Positions 46,673-54,578 of a stretch of DNA of 64,000 nt are shown in pieces. The position numbers and the translations under genes were made by a program. How positions within the stretch are numbered: position 1 is the stretch's first letter; each line of letters opens with the position of its first letter. Source of the DNA: Agarilytica rhodophyticola (lineage in GTDB: Bacteria > Pseudomonadota > Gammaproteobacteria > Pseudomonadales > Cellvibrionaceae); the NCBI RefSeq assembly GCF_002157225.2, contig NZ_CP020038.1, positions 4,494,501 through 4,558,500 of the forward strand, in the 5' to 3' direction. Below the pieces are notes generated by a model that was given only the letters and a program-made list of their open reading frames with translations, was not told where the DNA came from and ran no database searches.

Positions 46673-46862
46673 TCACGCTAGTGCAATACCATCACGAATG
46701 GTTTTATCTTCATGTTTAAGCTCTGTTTTGGTAACTAAACTATCACAAGAAATATTCATTAAAATGGCACTACGATCATTCAAAGTAATAAGAAATCAGT
46801 TTTTATAATCTTTGTCAGTGAGCATGGCTTCGTAGATACTTTTTGGGATATATTGACCCTGT
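46673..46862 (-). pseudogene. remnant ORF with internal stop
   Basis: One minus-strand frame reads QYIPKSIYEAMLTDKDYKN, stop TGA, FLITLNDRSAILMNISCD, SLVTKTELKHEDKTIRDG, stop. Coding-like composition on both sides of the stop suggests a dead cargo gene. Confidence 0.4.
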
Positions 46863-47127
46863 TAATTATGGAGACAATCCTACGCCATGACTTCCATACG
46901 AATGAGTAAATTAACTATATTATTTTCGCTCGAAACGAAACCATTGACAGCCTACTCTTGTTTAAGGATAGTCGTTAGCTACAGTTTTTTGCTTGATACA
47001 TATACGTAGTGCTATTAACAATGAATAACGATAAAGAGATGTAGAGTTATAGTATTGTTAGCTTGGAATAGTTATTGTAGGCTGCTTGTCAGTGTTGTTG
47101 CTATATGAACAGTTTGAATGAGGATGT
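46863..47127. other. upstream region of the AraC gene
   Basis: No gene is seen. Two ATAGT elements (47049-47053 and 47068-47072) at about one 19-bp period weakly resemble the predicted AraC sites at 48131 and 52204 and might mediate autoregulation. Confidence 0.35.
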
Positions 47128-48096
47128 ATGTGGAAAAATTTTACAACTAATAATTTTGATCCTGAACTTTCCATTCCTGCTTGGAACCAGTTTCTTAGTG
47201 AAACTCTTATTGGTGTTGAATGCACTTCAGATAAAGCGCGTTATTTTGATGCGAGCTTTCAGCAATTGAATGTCAATGATCATGGCCTATCCCGAATTAT
47301 CAGCCAGCCTGTAAAAGGCTCACCTATTGATGTTGCTTTATCACAGCGCTTCGCCAATGATGCTCCTGAGGATCATTTACTTATACTGTTACAACGCAAA
47401 GGCGAAGTAAATGTTAGCCACAAAGGGTATGATATAAAAATTGCAGAAGGTAGTGCTTGTATTATTGATCCCACTCACTCTTATCACATGCAAGTGGGTG
47501 AATCAGTTGACCAAATGGTATTGACGGTAAAACGTGAAAAAGTATTATCTCTTAGGCGAGGCATCCAATCTAAATTACTACATCGTACTCCAATCTCATT
47601 CGATAGCGATAAGGCAAGGTTTGCGGACAATATGGTATCTACCCTATGCGAAAGTGGTCAACGGGTAGATGGTAGCTACGCCTATCGCGTGTTAGACCTC
47701 GCTGCGGATATGATGCTAGATCATATTGGTAATACGTTGTTTCCAGAGCAATTGACTTTTACCGGTATTAAGCGCAAACAATTACGAGAAGAAGTTAAAG
47801 CTTATATTGAAGGTCATCTCTGTGAAGAATGGTTAACTCCTGTGGCTATTTCCGAACAATTTAAAGTTACCCGCCGTTATCTCGATAGCCTGTTTGCTGA
47901 TGAAGCGACAACGACCTCCAAGTACATTACTCAGCGGCGCATATCCCGTGTAGCAGCATTATTACGCCTTCCCGAATACCAGCATATGACCATCAGTGTC
48001 ATTGCCTACAATGTTGGCTTTAATGATTTATCTTATTTTAATAGACAGTTTAAAGCCCGGTTCGGGGTTTCCCCAAAAAACTTTCGTCACCAATAG
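47128..48096 (+). CDS. AraC-family transcriptional activator
   Basis: 322 residues. An N-terminal cupin-like ligand domain of the AraC-binding-2 type (about 60-180: LLILLQRKGEVNVSHKG, ACIIDPTHSYHMQVGE) precedes two C-terminal helix-turn-helix motifs (about 215-322) ending NVGFNDLSYFNRQFKARFGVSPKNFR, the AraC signature. It is transcribed toward the hydrolase operon, and matched direct repeats upstream of that operon and of the aldo/keto reductase gene are its probable sites. Confidence 0.93.
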   Translation: MWKNFTTNNFDPELSIPAWNQFLSETLIGVECTSDKARYFDASFQQLNVNDHGLSRIISQPVKGSPIDVALSQRFANDAPEDHLLILLQRKGEVNVSHKGYDIKIAEGSACIIDPTHSYHMQVGESVDQMVLTVKREKVLSLRRGIQSKLLHRTPISFDSDKARFADNMVSTLCESGQRVDGSYAYRVLDLAADMMLDHIGNTLFPEQLTFTGIKRKQLREEVKAYIEGHLCEEWLTPVAISEQFKVTRRYLDSLFADEATTTSKYITQRRISRVAALLRLPEYQHMTISVIAYNVGFNDLSYFNRQFKARFGVSPKNFRHQ

Positions 48097-48130
48097 CCCA
48101 TTCTCTGGGCTTCTGAAAGCCTCATTCCAT

Positions 48131-48157
48131 ATAGTCTTATTGTCGGTGAAATAGTCC
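48131..48157 (+). promoter_or_regulatory. predicted AraC activator site, hydrolase operon
   Basis: Direct repeat ATAGTC (48131-48136) and ATAGTCC (48151-48157) with a 20-bp period and GGTGA just before the second copy. A -10 like TATAAC lies at 48181-48186, 30 bp from the second repeat. The ATG follows at 48224. Confidence 0.65.
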
Positions 48158-48223
48158 TAGTGTAGTTATTGCACCTATTTTATAACGTGGTTATTGAATG
48201 ACAAAAACCATGAGGACACCAGT

Positions 48224-49156
48224 ATGACTTCCATTTCTTCCGGCAAAAATGCCATCACGTTTAAAAGCGGCAACAATATACTGTCCGGTAATTTATATAC
48301 ACCTGAAGGCTTTGATGCCTCCAAGCAATATCCAACGATTGTTTTTACACCACCATTTAATCAGGTGAAAGAACAAATGGGCGCATTATATGGTCGGAAA
48401 ATGGCAGAAAAAGGATTTGTCATGTTGGCTTTTGATCATACAGGTTATGGTGAAAGCGAAGGTGAGATTCGTAACTACGAAAATGCCTTTATTAAAATTG
48501 AAGACGTGCATAACGCCATTAGCTACTTACGCACTTTACCCTTTGTAGACCGAGAAAAATTCTATGGTATTGGAGCCTGTGCCGGTGGCGGTTATATGGC
48601 ATTGGCTGCGGTAACGGACAAGCGCATGAAAGCGGTGGCTACCGTGTGCGGTATGCTAGACAACCGTTCAACCTTCCTTGCTGGTGCGGATCGTGATACA
48701 GCTGTTGTAATGTTCAGCGCAGCCAATGACGCCCGTCAAGAGCAATATGAAACCGGTGAACCTACCTATGTGGATCAGTTGGGGTATGAGGGCGTGAAAC
48801 GCGAAGAGCTACCTGAAGGCGCAAGGCGTGAAGGTTTTGACTACTACATGACGGCTCGTGCCGGAGTCGAAACCTACCCAAGATACAGCAACCGCAGCCT
48901 TCCCAATATCGCAGAAACTAATGCCCTAACGGATGCAACGACTTGGGCGCAATATCTCTATACCCCTTATCTTGGTATTTATGGCGAAAAAGCGTTAGCC
49001 GATACCGGCCCTCTCACCGTTGGATTCTATGAAAAATGCAGTGAGCCTAGAGAATTATTTGAAGTGCCTGGGGCGTCACATGTTGATCTCTATGATGTAG
49101 AAAAATATGTGAATCCAGCCGTAGATCGTTTAGCTGCTTTTTTTGGCAAGTACTAA
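48224..49156 (+). CDS. alpha/beta hydrolase with cysteine nucleophile (dienelactone-hydrolase-like)
   Basis: 310 residues from ATG 48224, chosen because GAGG lies eight bases upstream; TTG 48194 lacks one. The alpha/beta hydrolase fold shows an oxyanion region TPPFNQVKEQMG and the elbow GACAGGGY with Cys about 119 in place of Ser. The late acidic residue and GASHVDLYD supply the histidine. Similar Cys-elbow proteins occur beside oxidoreductases in accessory clusters. The substrate is unknown. First gene of the AraC-controlled operon. Confidence 0.85.
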   Translation: MTSISSGKNAITFKSGNNILSGNLYTPEGFDASKQYPTIVFTPPFNQVKEQMGALYGRKMAEKGFVMLAFDHTGYGESEGEIRNYENAFIKIEDVHNAISYLRTLPFVDREKFYGIGACAGGGYMALAAVTDKRMKAVATVCGMLDNRSTFLAGADRDTAVVMFSAANDARQEQYETGEPTYVDQLGYEGVKREELPEGARREGFDYYMTARAGVETYPRYSNRSLPNIAETNALTDATTWAQYLYTPYLGIYGEKALADTGPLTVGFYEKCSEPRELFEVPGASHVDLYDVEKYVNPAVDRLAAFFGKY

Positions 49157-49171
49157 ACAGGAATTTGCATC

Positions 49172-50155
49172 ATGCTTGTAAAAAAAATAAAAGATCGGTT
49201 ACCTCTAGAATTCACTAAGTCGATTGATTTAATGACAGAACAAATGGGGTTTCCTTTAGATTTTTCTGCAAATCTGGACGATATAAGAATAGGTTTCAGC
49301 GCAGCGCGAGATCAATCTATAGAGGCTGGTATGGCCATTAAGCACGTAATAAAAGAATCCCACACCGCCCCTTGGCCTGATGGCTCGCATGATATTCCAT
49401 TATTTATTTATCGGCCTGAAAACCAAACAAAGCCATTGCCTGTAGTTTATTGGATACATGGTGGTGGCTTGGTAGTTGGGGTGGCTGAACAAGACGAAGC
49501 CATGCTAAAAGCCTGGGTAAATGAGTTTAATTGTGTCGCAGTATCAGTTGAGTACAGGCTTGCCCCAGACTATCCATTTCCAGTACCGCTAGAAGATTGT
49601 TCTGTTGTGTTGGAGCATATTTTTAATAACGCCGATGCATTGCAGATTGACCCTGAGCGCATCGTTTTAGGTGGTGGTAGTGCTGGTGGTGGTTTAGCTG
49701 CCGCTCTCGCACAGAAAACGTGTGATGAAGGCAAGATCAAGATTTCTCATCAATTACTTTGCTATCCAATGCTGGATTGTAAAAACCAATCAAAAGCAGC
49801 AGCAGATGTTGATGACACCTATATTTGGAGTCGAGATAACAATTATTTTGGATGGAAATCATACCTGGGCGATGATCCTGTAACTATTGATCCTCCCAAG
49901 TACGCCTCAGCTCCCCATCATCACGATTTACGGAATCTGCCACCTGCCTCAATATTAGTTGGTGATATTGACTTATTTGCGCAGGAAGATATTGCCTACG
50001 CAGCGCGGCTCTCTGCTGCTGGTATTCCCACAGCATTGCACGTTTATCCTGGTGGTGTACATGGTTTTGAAGGTGTGAATCAGAAAGCAGGTATAACCAA
50101 AGAATTTATCCGTACTCGTGATCTGCTGCTGAAAACGGCACTAGGAGGTAAATAG
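49172..50155 (+). CDS. HSL-family alpha/beta hydrolase (esterase/lipase)
   Basis: 327 residues of the hormone-sensitive-lipase group. The oxyanion motif HGGG is at 96-99 (YWIHGGGLVVG), the catalytic serine is S170 in GGGSAGGGLA, an acid lies in VGDIDLFAQED and the histidine is in YPGGVHGFEG near the C-terminus. It lies 15 bp after the first hydrolase and two bases before the SDR, within one operon. It is probably cytoplasmic, since no signal peptide is present. Confidence 0.92.
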   Translation: MLVKKIKDRLPLEFTKSIDLMTEQMGFPLDFSANLDDIRIGFSAARDQSIEAGMAIKHVIKESHTAPWPDGSHDIPLFIYRPENQTKPLPVVYWIHGGGLVVGVAEQDEAMLKAWVNEFNCVAVSVEYRLAPDYPFPVPLEDCSVVLEHIFNNADALQIDPERIVLGGGSAGGGLAAALAQKTCDEGKIKISHQLLCYPMLDCKNQSKAAADVDDTYIWSRDNNYFGWKSYLGDDPVTIDPPKYASAPHHHDLRNLPPASILVGDIDLFAQEDIAYAARLSAAGIPTALHVYPGGVHGFEGVNQKAGITKEFIRTRDLLLKTALGGK

Positions 50156-50157
50156 CG

Positions 50158-50955
50158 ATGCAAGTAAAACTCAATAATAAAGTTGCTTGGGTAACAGGTG
50201 GTGGTGCTGGTGTAGGGGAAGCGGTATGCCGCCGCTTAGCTGCATGCGGAGCAAAAGTTCTCTGTACAGATATTGATGGCAATGCAGCCCAAAAAGTGGC
50301 AGATAGCATTCACCAGCAAGGCGGCGTTGCTCATGGAATGTCTATTGATGTTACCCAAGAGAATGATAATGCCGCTGCGGTGGAGTGGGTATTTAACGAA
50401 TGGGGGGGATTACATATGGTGGCGATTAATGCCGCTATAGATGCCGCCCGTGGTAAGGATATTTTATCTTGCTCGCTGGAAGAAATGCGCAGGACTGCGG
50501 ATGTGAACTACTTCGGGAGTTTCCTTGGTATTAAACACGCAGCACAGGGTATGAAAGATCATAATATCAAAGGACATATCCTGGTCATTGGTTCTGGCAC
50601 CAGTATTAAAGCTACACCTGGCACCTTTGCTTATTCATCTTCAAAGCATGGGCTTATCGGTATTGCAAAACTCGCAGCAACGGAATTATTACCCGAGGGC
50701 ATTCGTGTCAATACTGCTTGCTTAGGCATGGTAGATACTAAGGGGCTGCGGGATGCATTAGCCCAATTCGGTGTGGAAGGTGTTCCTGATTATGTGGATG
50801 GCGCTGATCTGGTAGCGGAAGAAGTGGTTAATCTGATGGCGAATGACTCGCCACTGGTGACCGGACAAGTCATTGGGCTAGAACGAGGACTTTCCAATAC
50901 CCAATATATGGCAGCCGTGATAGAGCATGGCAATCGTTCCAACAATGAGGTATGA
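50158..50955 (+). CDS. SDR-family oxidoreductase
   Basis: 265-residue classical short-chain dehydrogenase. The nucleotide-binding TGGGAGVG (13-20), NAA at 91-93, and the catalytic S146, Y159 and K163 in YSSSKHG are present. D38 (CTDID) at the end of strand 2 favours NAD(H). With two hydrolases and a downstream aldo/keto reductase it suggests breakdown or detoxification of an ester or carbonyl compound. Confidence 0.93.
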   Translation: MQVKLNNKVAWVTGGGAGVGEAVCRRLAACGAKVLCTDIDGNAAQKVADSIHQQGGVAHGMSIDVTQENDNAAAVEWVFNEWGGLHMVAINAAIDAARGKDILSCSLEEMRRTADVNYFGSFLGIKHAAQGMKDHNIKGHILVIGSGTSIKATPGTFAYSSSKHGLIGIAKLAATELLPEGIRVNTACLGMVDTKGLRDALAQFGVEGVPDYVDGADLVAEEVVNLMANDSPLVTGQVIGLERGLSNTQYMAAVIEHGNRSNNEV

Positions 50956-50998
50956 CATGGTGGTTAATAAAGGCATGGTTAACTTCAAAGGAGATCAT

Positions 50999-51023
50999 GG
51001 CAATGTGATCAATACACATTGCC
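50999..51023 (+). promoter_or_regulatory. 9-bp inverted repeat immediately before the LtrA start
   Basis: GGCAATGTG (50999-51007), seven-base loop, CACATTGCC (51015-51023). It ends one base before ATG 51025 and would hide the ribosome binding region in the mRNA. It could be a translational switch or an operator. Confidence 0.45.
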
Positions 51024-51024
51024 C

Positions 51025-52170
51025 ATGAAAACTTCGCCTCTCCAATATCATGTAGAAAATCGTCACGCTACTTGGCTGGAGCTGTTTTTCGATTTAGTGT
51101 TTGTCGCCAGCATCGGAATTGTGACCCATAATCTTGCGCATACACATGATGGTCACATTGAGTTCAAACAGTTCTGGCTTTTCCCCGTAGAATTTATTCC
51201 GGTCTGGTGGATATGGGCAACCCATACTCTCTATGCCAATCGCTTTGATACTGATAGCAGGCAACACAGGATGATCAGCCTACTTATTATGTTCCTACTT
51301 GTAACCATGTCTGCTTTTTTGGGTGAGGCTCTGTTTGATCACTACGACAGGTTTATTATTTTCTATACAGGCATCCGAATTATATTGGCGATTTTATATT
51401 TTTCATCCGAGAACAAGCTCGATGACAGCAGTAAGTTTGCCATTGTAATTGGCTGGAGAACCATAGCTGGAGCAGTTATTTCCGGTACATCGCTTTTTGC
51501 CGAAGAGCCTTATAGATACGTCCTGTTAATCGGTGGCATTGTTTTTGAAATGGTGATTAGCTCGGCTATTGGAACAAAGCTCGTTGATACTGACCCCATT
51601 CACCGCGAGCATTTAGTTGAACGGATCGGACTACTCACCATTATTTTACTTGGCGAATCGGTAATTAGTTTAGTCAACAGTCTCCAGGGAACATCATGGA
51701 ACCTAGAAAATACAATCGCTTCAGCGTCAGGCTTTCTGATTATTGGTACAATATGGTGGATTTACTTTGACAACTTCGATGTACTTGAACGACTTAAATC
51801 CTTAAAGCATGGCTTTTTATTAATTTATTCGCACTTATTGTTAGCAATGGGCTTAGTCATTCTCGCTAATCTGATTCGCCATGCGATACTCAGCGATCTT
51901 GGGATGCATGATTTTCGTTTGTTATCAATCATAGGTATGGTGCTGTTTTACCTTGGGCTTCATACAGTATTTTTTGAGGCGCTGCCGACATTCCGTATGA
52001 ATTTAATTCTTAATAGTGTTGTTCCTATTGGTATAACAACAGTATCAACATTTCTACCCACTCCTACTCATGCATTGTTGGGTATGTTGTTCGGTTTGCT
52101 TGTATATAGTTTTATGGGTTTAAGGCTTACGGGTACAAAAAATATTGATTGCTATTTGGAGACTAAGTAG
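51025..52170 (+). CDS. low-temperature-requirement A (LtrA) family membrane protein
   Basis: About 381 residues, polytopic with roughly ten hydrophobic segments. The N-terminal signature ATWLELFFDLVFVASIG (12-28 of the product) is diagnostic of LtrA/TMEM175-distant proteins. Their role is unknown, with a Listeria mutant defective in cold growth. ATG 51025 is used; TTG 51019 is possible but sits inside a hairpin. No ribosome site is well placed. Confidence 0.85.
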   Translation: MKTSPLQYHVENRHATWLELFFDLVFVASIGIVTHNLAHTHDGHIEFKQFWLFPVEFIPVWWIWATHTLYANRFDTDSRQHRMISLLIMFLLVTMSAFLGEALFDHYDRFIIFYTGIRIILAILYFSSENKLDDSSKFAIVIGWRTIAGAVISGTSLFAEEPYRYVLLIGGIVFEMVISSAIGTKLVDTDPIHREHLVERIGLLTIILLGESVISLVNSLQGTSWNLENTIASASGFLIIGTIWWIYFDNFDVLERLKSLKHGFLLIYSHLLLAMGLVILANLIRHAILSDLGMHDFRLLSIIGMVLFYLGLHTVFFEALPTFRMNLILNSVVPIGITTVSTFLPTPTHALLGMLFGLLVYSFMGLRLTGTKNIDCYLETK

Positions 52171-52203
52171 TGATCCAATTTATTGAATTCCGTTCTGTTC
52201 TAT

Positions 52204-52230
52204 ATAGTCCAGTTAATGGTGAGATAGTCC
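52204..52230 (+). promoter_or_regulatory. predicted AraC activator site, aldo/keto reductase gene
   Basis: ATAGTCC (52204-52210) and ATAGTCC (52224-52230), 20-bp period, with GGTGA before the second copy. A -10-like TATAAG lies at 52255-52260, 31 bp on; ATG at 52302. The layout nearly duplicates the site at 48131-48157. Confidence 0.7.
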
Positions 52231-52301
52231 AAGCTTCGTGAGTAGCCGATTGAGTATAAGACATTATGATTTGATGACAATTCGTAAAAAGGCGATTACT
52301 T

Positions 52302-53339
52302 ATGCACTATACTAATCTCGGTAATTCAGGACTTTATGTGTCTCGTTTATGTTTTGGTGTGATGACTTTTGGTGGTGATGTAAAGTCAGAAATGGACGCA
52401 AAAAACATGGTTGATATGGCTATTGATGCAGGCATTAATTTTTTTGATACGGCAAATATCTATACAGATGGGGTATCAGAAGAAATGCTTGGTAAAGCAT
52501 TGAAAGGTAAACGCGATACAAATATTATCGCTACCAAGGTTTATTTTACTAACAATGTACAACCACATGAGGCGTTCGGGGCAAGTAGAAAAGGTATAAT
52601 GCTTGAGGTTGAGAAAAGCTTAAAAAGACTTGATACTGATTATATTGATCTTTATCAGCTTCATGCTTTTGATCGCTTCACTCCGATAGATGAGACACTA
52701 AGTACAATGCATGACCTCGTGCACTCCGGTAAAGTCCGCTATATCGGTCTATCAAATTATGCAGGCTGGCAAATTGCAAGAGCACATGGAATTTGTGAGT
52801 GTTTTCGTTTTGAAAAATTCATTTCAAGCCAGAATTATTATTCGTTAGTAGGCCGTGATCTAGAATATGAAATACTTCCAGCATGTAAAGATTTAGGCTT
52901 AGGAATTCTAGTCTGGAGCCCTCTTGCTGGTGGATTTTTGGCTGCATCAGAAAAAGCAAATCGTAGAAAAGCTTTCCCAATGCCGCCGGTTGATAGCCGT
53001 TATGCCTATGACATACTGGATGTGGTCAAAGTGATTGCCAAGAAATATGATGCAACCGCAGCCCAGATTTCTACCGCCTGGTTATTGCATCAGAGTGGTA
53101 TCAGTGCCGTATTGACAGGTGCTTCAGATATTCCCCAATTGAGTGAGAATCTGGAGTCCGTTGATATTCAGTTAGACGCCACTGACCTTGAAGCCTTGGA
53201 TAAAGTGAGCCAGCCTGCTTATATCTACCCACAGTGGTCAAAAATGGTCAATACAGAACGAGGGGTATTTGATGCTGATGTTACAGCAAGAGGAACTCAG
53301 GCAGTGATTGATAACAAGCGAAACAGTGTGCTTATATAA
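52302..53339 (+). CDS. aldo/keto reductase
   Basis: 345 residues, TIM-barrel NADPH-dependent carbonyl reductase. The catalytic tetrad is D49, Y54, K79 and H121 (FFDTANIY, ATKVYF, YQLHAFD). The cofactor loop WSPLAGGFLA is intact. It resembles the AKR subgroup with GVMTFGG at the N-terminus (18-24). Its own AraC-type site suggests it is a second transcription unit of the same regulon. Confidence 0.93.
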   Translation: MHYTNLGNSGLYVSRLCFGVMTFGGDVKSEMDAKNMVDMAIDAGINFFDTANIYTDGVSEEMLGKALKGKRDTNIIATKVYFTNNVQPHEAFGASRKGIMLEVEKSLKRLDTDYIDLYQLHAFDRFTPIDETLSTMHDLVHSGKVRYIGLSNYAGWQIARAHGICECFRFEKFISSQNYYSLVGRDLEYEILPACKDLGLGILVWSPLAGGFLAASEKANRRKAFPMPPVDSRYAYDILDVVKVIAKKYDATAAQISTAWLLHQSGISAVLTGASDIPQLSENLESVDIQLDATDLEALDKVSQPAYIYPQWSKMVNTERGVFDADVTARGTQAVIDNKRNSVLI

Positions 53340-53524
53340 AAACTATATTTATTTGCTAAAAGAACAGTCCAGTGTGTAGTAGGCCGAGTAAATGGTACTG
53401 ATAGTGAGCGAAGAGCATATTTGAGAGTTATCAAATTGCTCCTGGTCGAAACAAATAAGATGGCGAGATATGTATGGTTCTTCTCCGCTCAATTCATGTC
53501 AAATCTGCTTTGGGATATAACACG

Positions 53525-53623
53525 TCATAGGTCATTAACGCATCTTATCAAAAGATCATATTCTGAATCATTTAGCCAAGAGCTTAAATTATAGGATGTC
53601 TGTTTCTCTTTCGATTGTGACAT
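53525..53623 (-). CDS. possible 32-residue peptide
   Basis: ATG 53623 with AAGG seven bases upstream; product starts MSQSKEKQTSYNLSSWL. Only the ribosome site supports it. It may be the remnant of a larger island gene. Confidence 0.2.
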   Translation of the reverse strand: MSQSKEKQTSYNLSSWLNDSEYDLLIRCVNDL

Positions 53624-53856
53624 CGCACTACCTTTTGCATAAATGATAAGGAGATTAAGTATAAAGTGACGTAAAGCTAAAATTGGGAAACATAAGGTAT
53701 AACTGTTCATTTAAAGACCAATTGCACCTTGTGATTACGATCTAAGGTGCCGGATCATCTGGTTGATAAACCTCCGGTACTTCGGCCTCCAGGTAGGTGT
53801 TCCATTCCTCTAAAGTCTCGAATAATTGGTTCGAACTTTTGCTAAAGCTCTCCGCC

Positions 53857-53908
53857 ATATCCATAAAAAAAGCTCGCCCTGACAAGGGCGGGCTTTTTTT
53901 ATGGATAT
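53857..53908. terminator. 24-bp near-perfect hairpin, bidirectional terminator
   Basis: The left arm (53857-53880) and right arm (53885-53908) pair over 24 bases with one G-U. GCCCGCCCT-type GC core (loop GACA) is flanked by A7/T7 and an outer ATATCCAT/ATGGATAT. A T-run follows the core on both strands, so it can terminate in both directions. Confidence 0.8.
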
Positions 53909-54012
53909 CGATTGACGAGCGACTCCGACACATACCCGTTCGACAAATTGCCCGGAGCAATGTGATTCGCGCAAGCGCCCAAAGGGCTGCGCACACGGAC
54001 GTGCGCAGAATC

Positions 54013-54051
54013 ATCCCTTCCTCACCGCCATACCATCTTGGCCTATTCTGG
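54013..54051 (+). other. attR: duplicated tRNA-Ser 3' end
   Basis: 37 of 39 bases match 45379-45417 (tRNA-Ser 3' end plus flank), including CTCACCGCCATA and ATCTTGGCCTATTCTGG. The following 56 bp match 45490-45544. The tRNA itself is not present here, so this is a partial duplicate bounding an 8.6-kb island. Confidence 0.8.
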
Positions 54052-54144
54052 GCATTGATTTCGACACTTTTTCGACACCTAATTCAAGGGCAAGCCGGCA
54101 CAAAATTTACTTTCATCGCGAGTTGTAGAAATAAAGTTACTTCT

Positions 54145-54170
54145 TATTAACATGTTTAGCACATCCAGCC
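54145..54170 (+). repeat. cassette-end repeat, copy 6 (partial)
   Basis: Retains TTAACATGTTTAGCACAT of the element found after each RHS cassette and then diverges. It marks the left limit of the array. Confidence 0.6.
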
Positions 54171-54239
54171 ACCATCATTTTGCTGTTATTCTTTTTTGTT
54201 TTTTATTGACTCAAAGCCTAATAGGTGACTCCTTCTCCT

Positions 54240-54566
54240 CTATCTCACTGTTTCTACAGCTTCCTTAGTTTCAACTAACTCTAAAAGTAATCCGGATTCA
54301 TCAAACTTTAAGAACCAAGACATACGGCAAGTTAGCATTGTCATTTCATCTTGAAACTCAAAGAGTATAGCTCCTGATGCCTTTTCGCAAACAGCCATAA
54401 GTATATTTAAATGCATCTCTTCAGAATCTTTACTTAACTCTTTCCAAACATCAGTTGTTAGCATTTTAGAAGGGCCTATATATACAAAGTTCTCACTTAA
54501 TTGATCGTGATCAATCTTACCTCTTAATTTTAGTTGCTCTAAAATGGCTGTCATCGGCTCTTTCAT
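54240..54566 (-). CDS. predicted immunity protein of cassette F
   Basis: 108 residues, intact, acidic (MKEPMTAILEQLKLRGKIDHD...). No signal peptide and no named family recognised. It begins 12 bp after the remnant of a papain-like toxin tip and ends just before the cassette-end repeat, the position of an immunity gene. It survives although its toxin is broken, which may protect against kin still carrying that toxin. Confidence 0.7.
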   Translation of the reverse strand: MKEPMTAILEQLKLRGKIDHDQLSENFVYIGPSKMLTTDVWKELSKDSEEMHLNILMAVCEKASGAILFEFQDEMTMLTCRMSWFLKFDESGLLLELVETKEAVETVR

Positions 54567-54578
54567 AAAATATTTACC

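Larger units (their letters stand above)
53340..54012. other. island right flank without a confident gene
   Basis: Contains possible short peptides and two strong inverted repeats: the 24-bp hairpin at 53857-53908, and TGCGCAC/GTGCGCA (about 53989-54008). The stretch is structured and GC-richer near 53990. No integrase gene is present. Confidence 0.45.

Noticed and set aside
53742-53864. Acidic 40-residue ORF (MDMAESFSKSS...) on the minus strand
   Set aside because: Its start lies at the edge of a strong terminator hairpin directly after a T-run and no ribosome site precedes it.
45397-54012. Integrase or transposase for the tRNA-Ser island
   Set aside because: No ORF in the island has a tyrosine or serine recombinase or DDE pattern.
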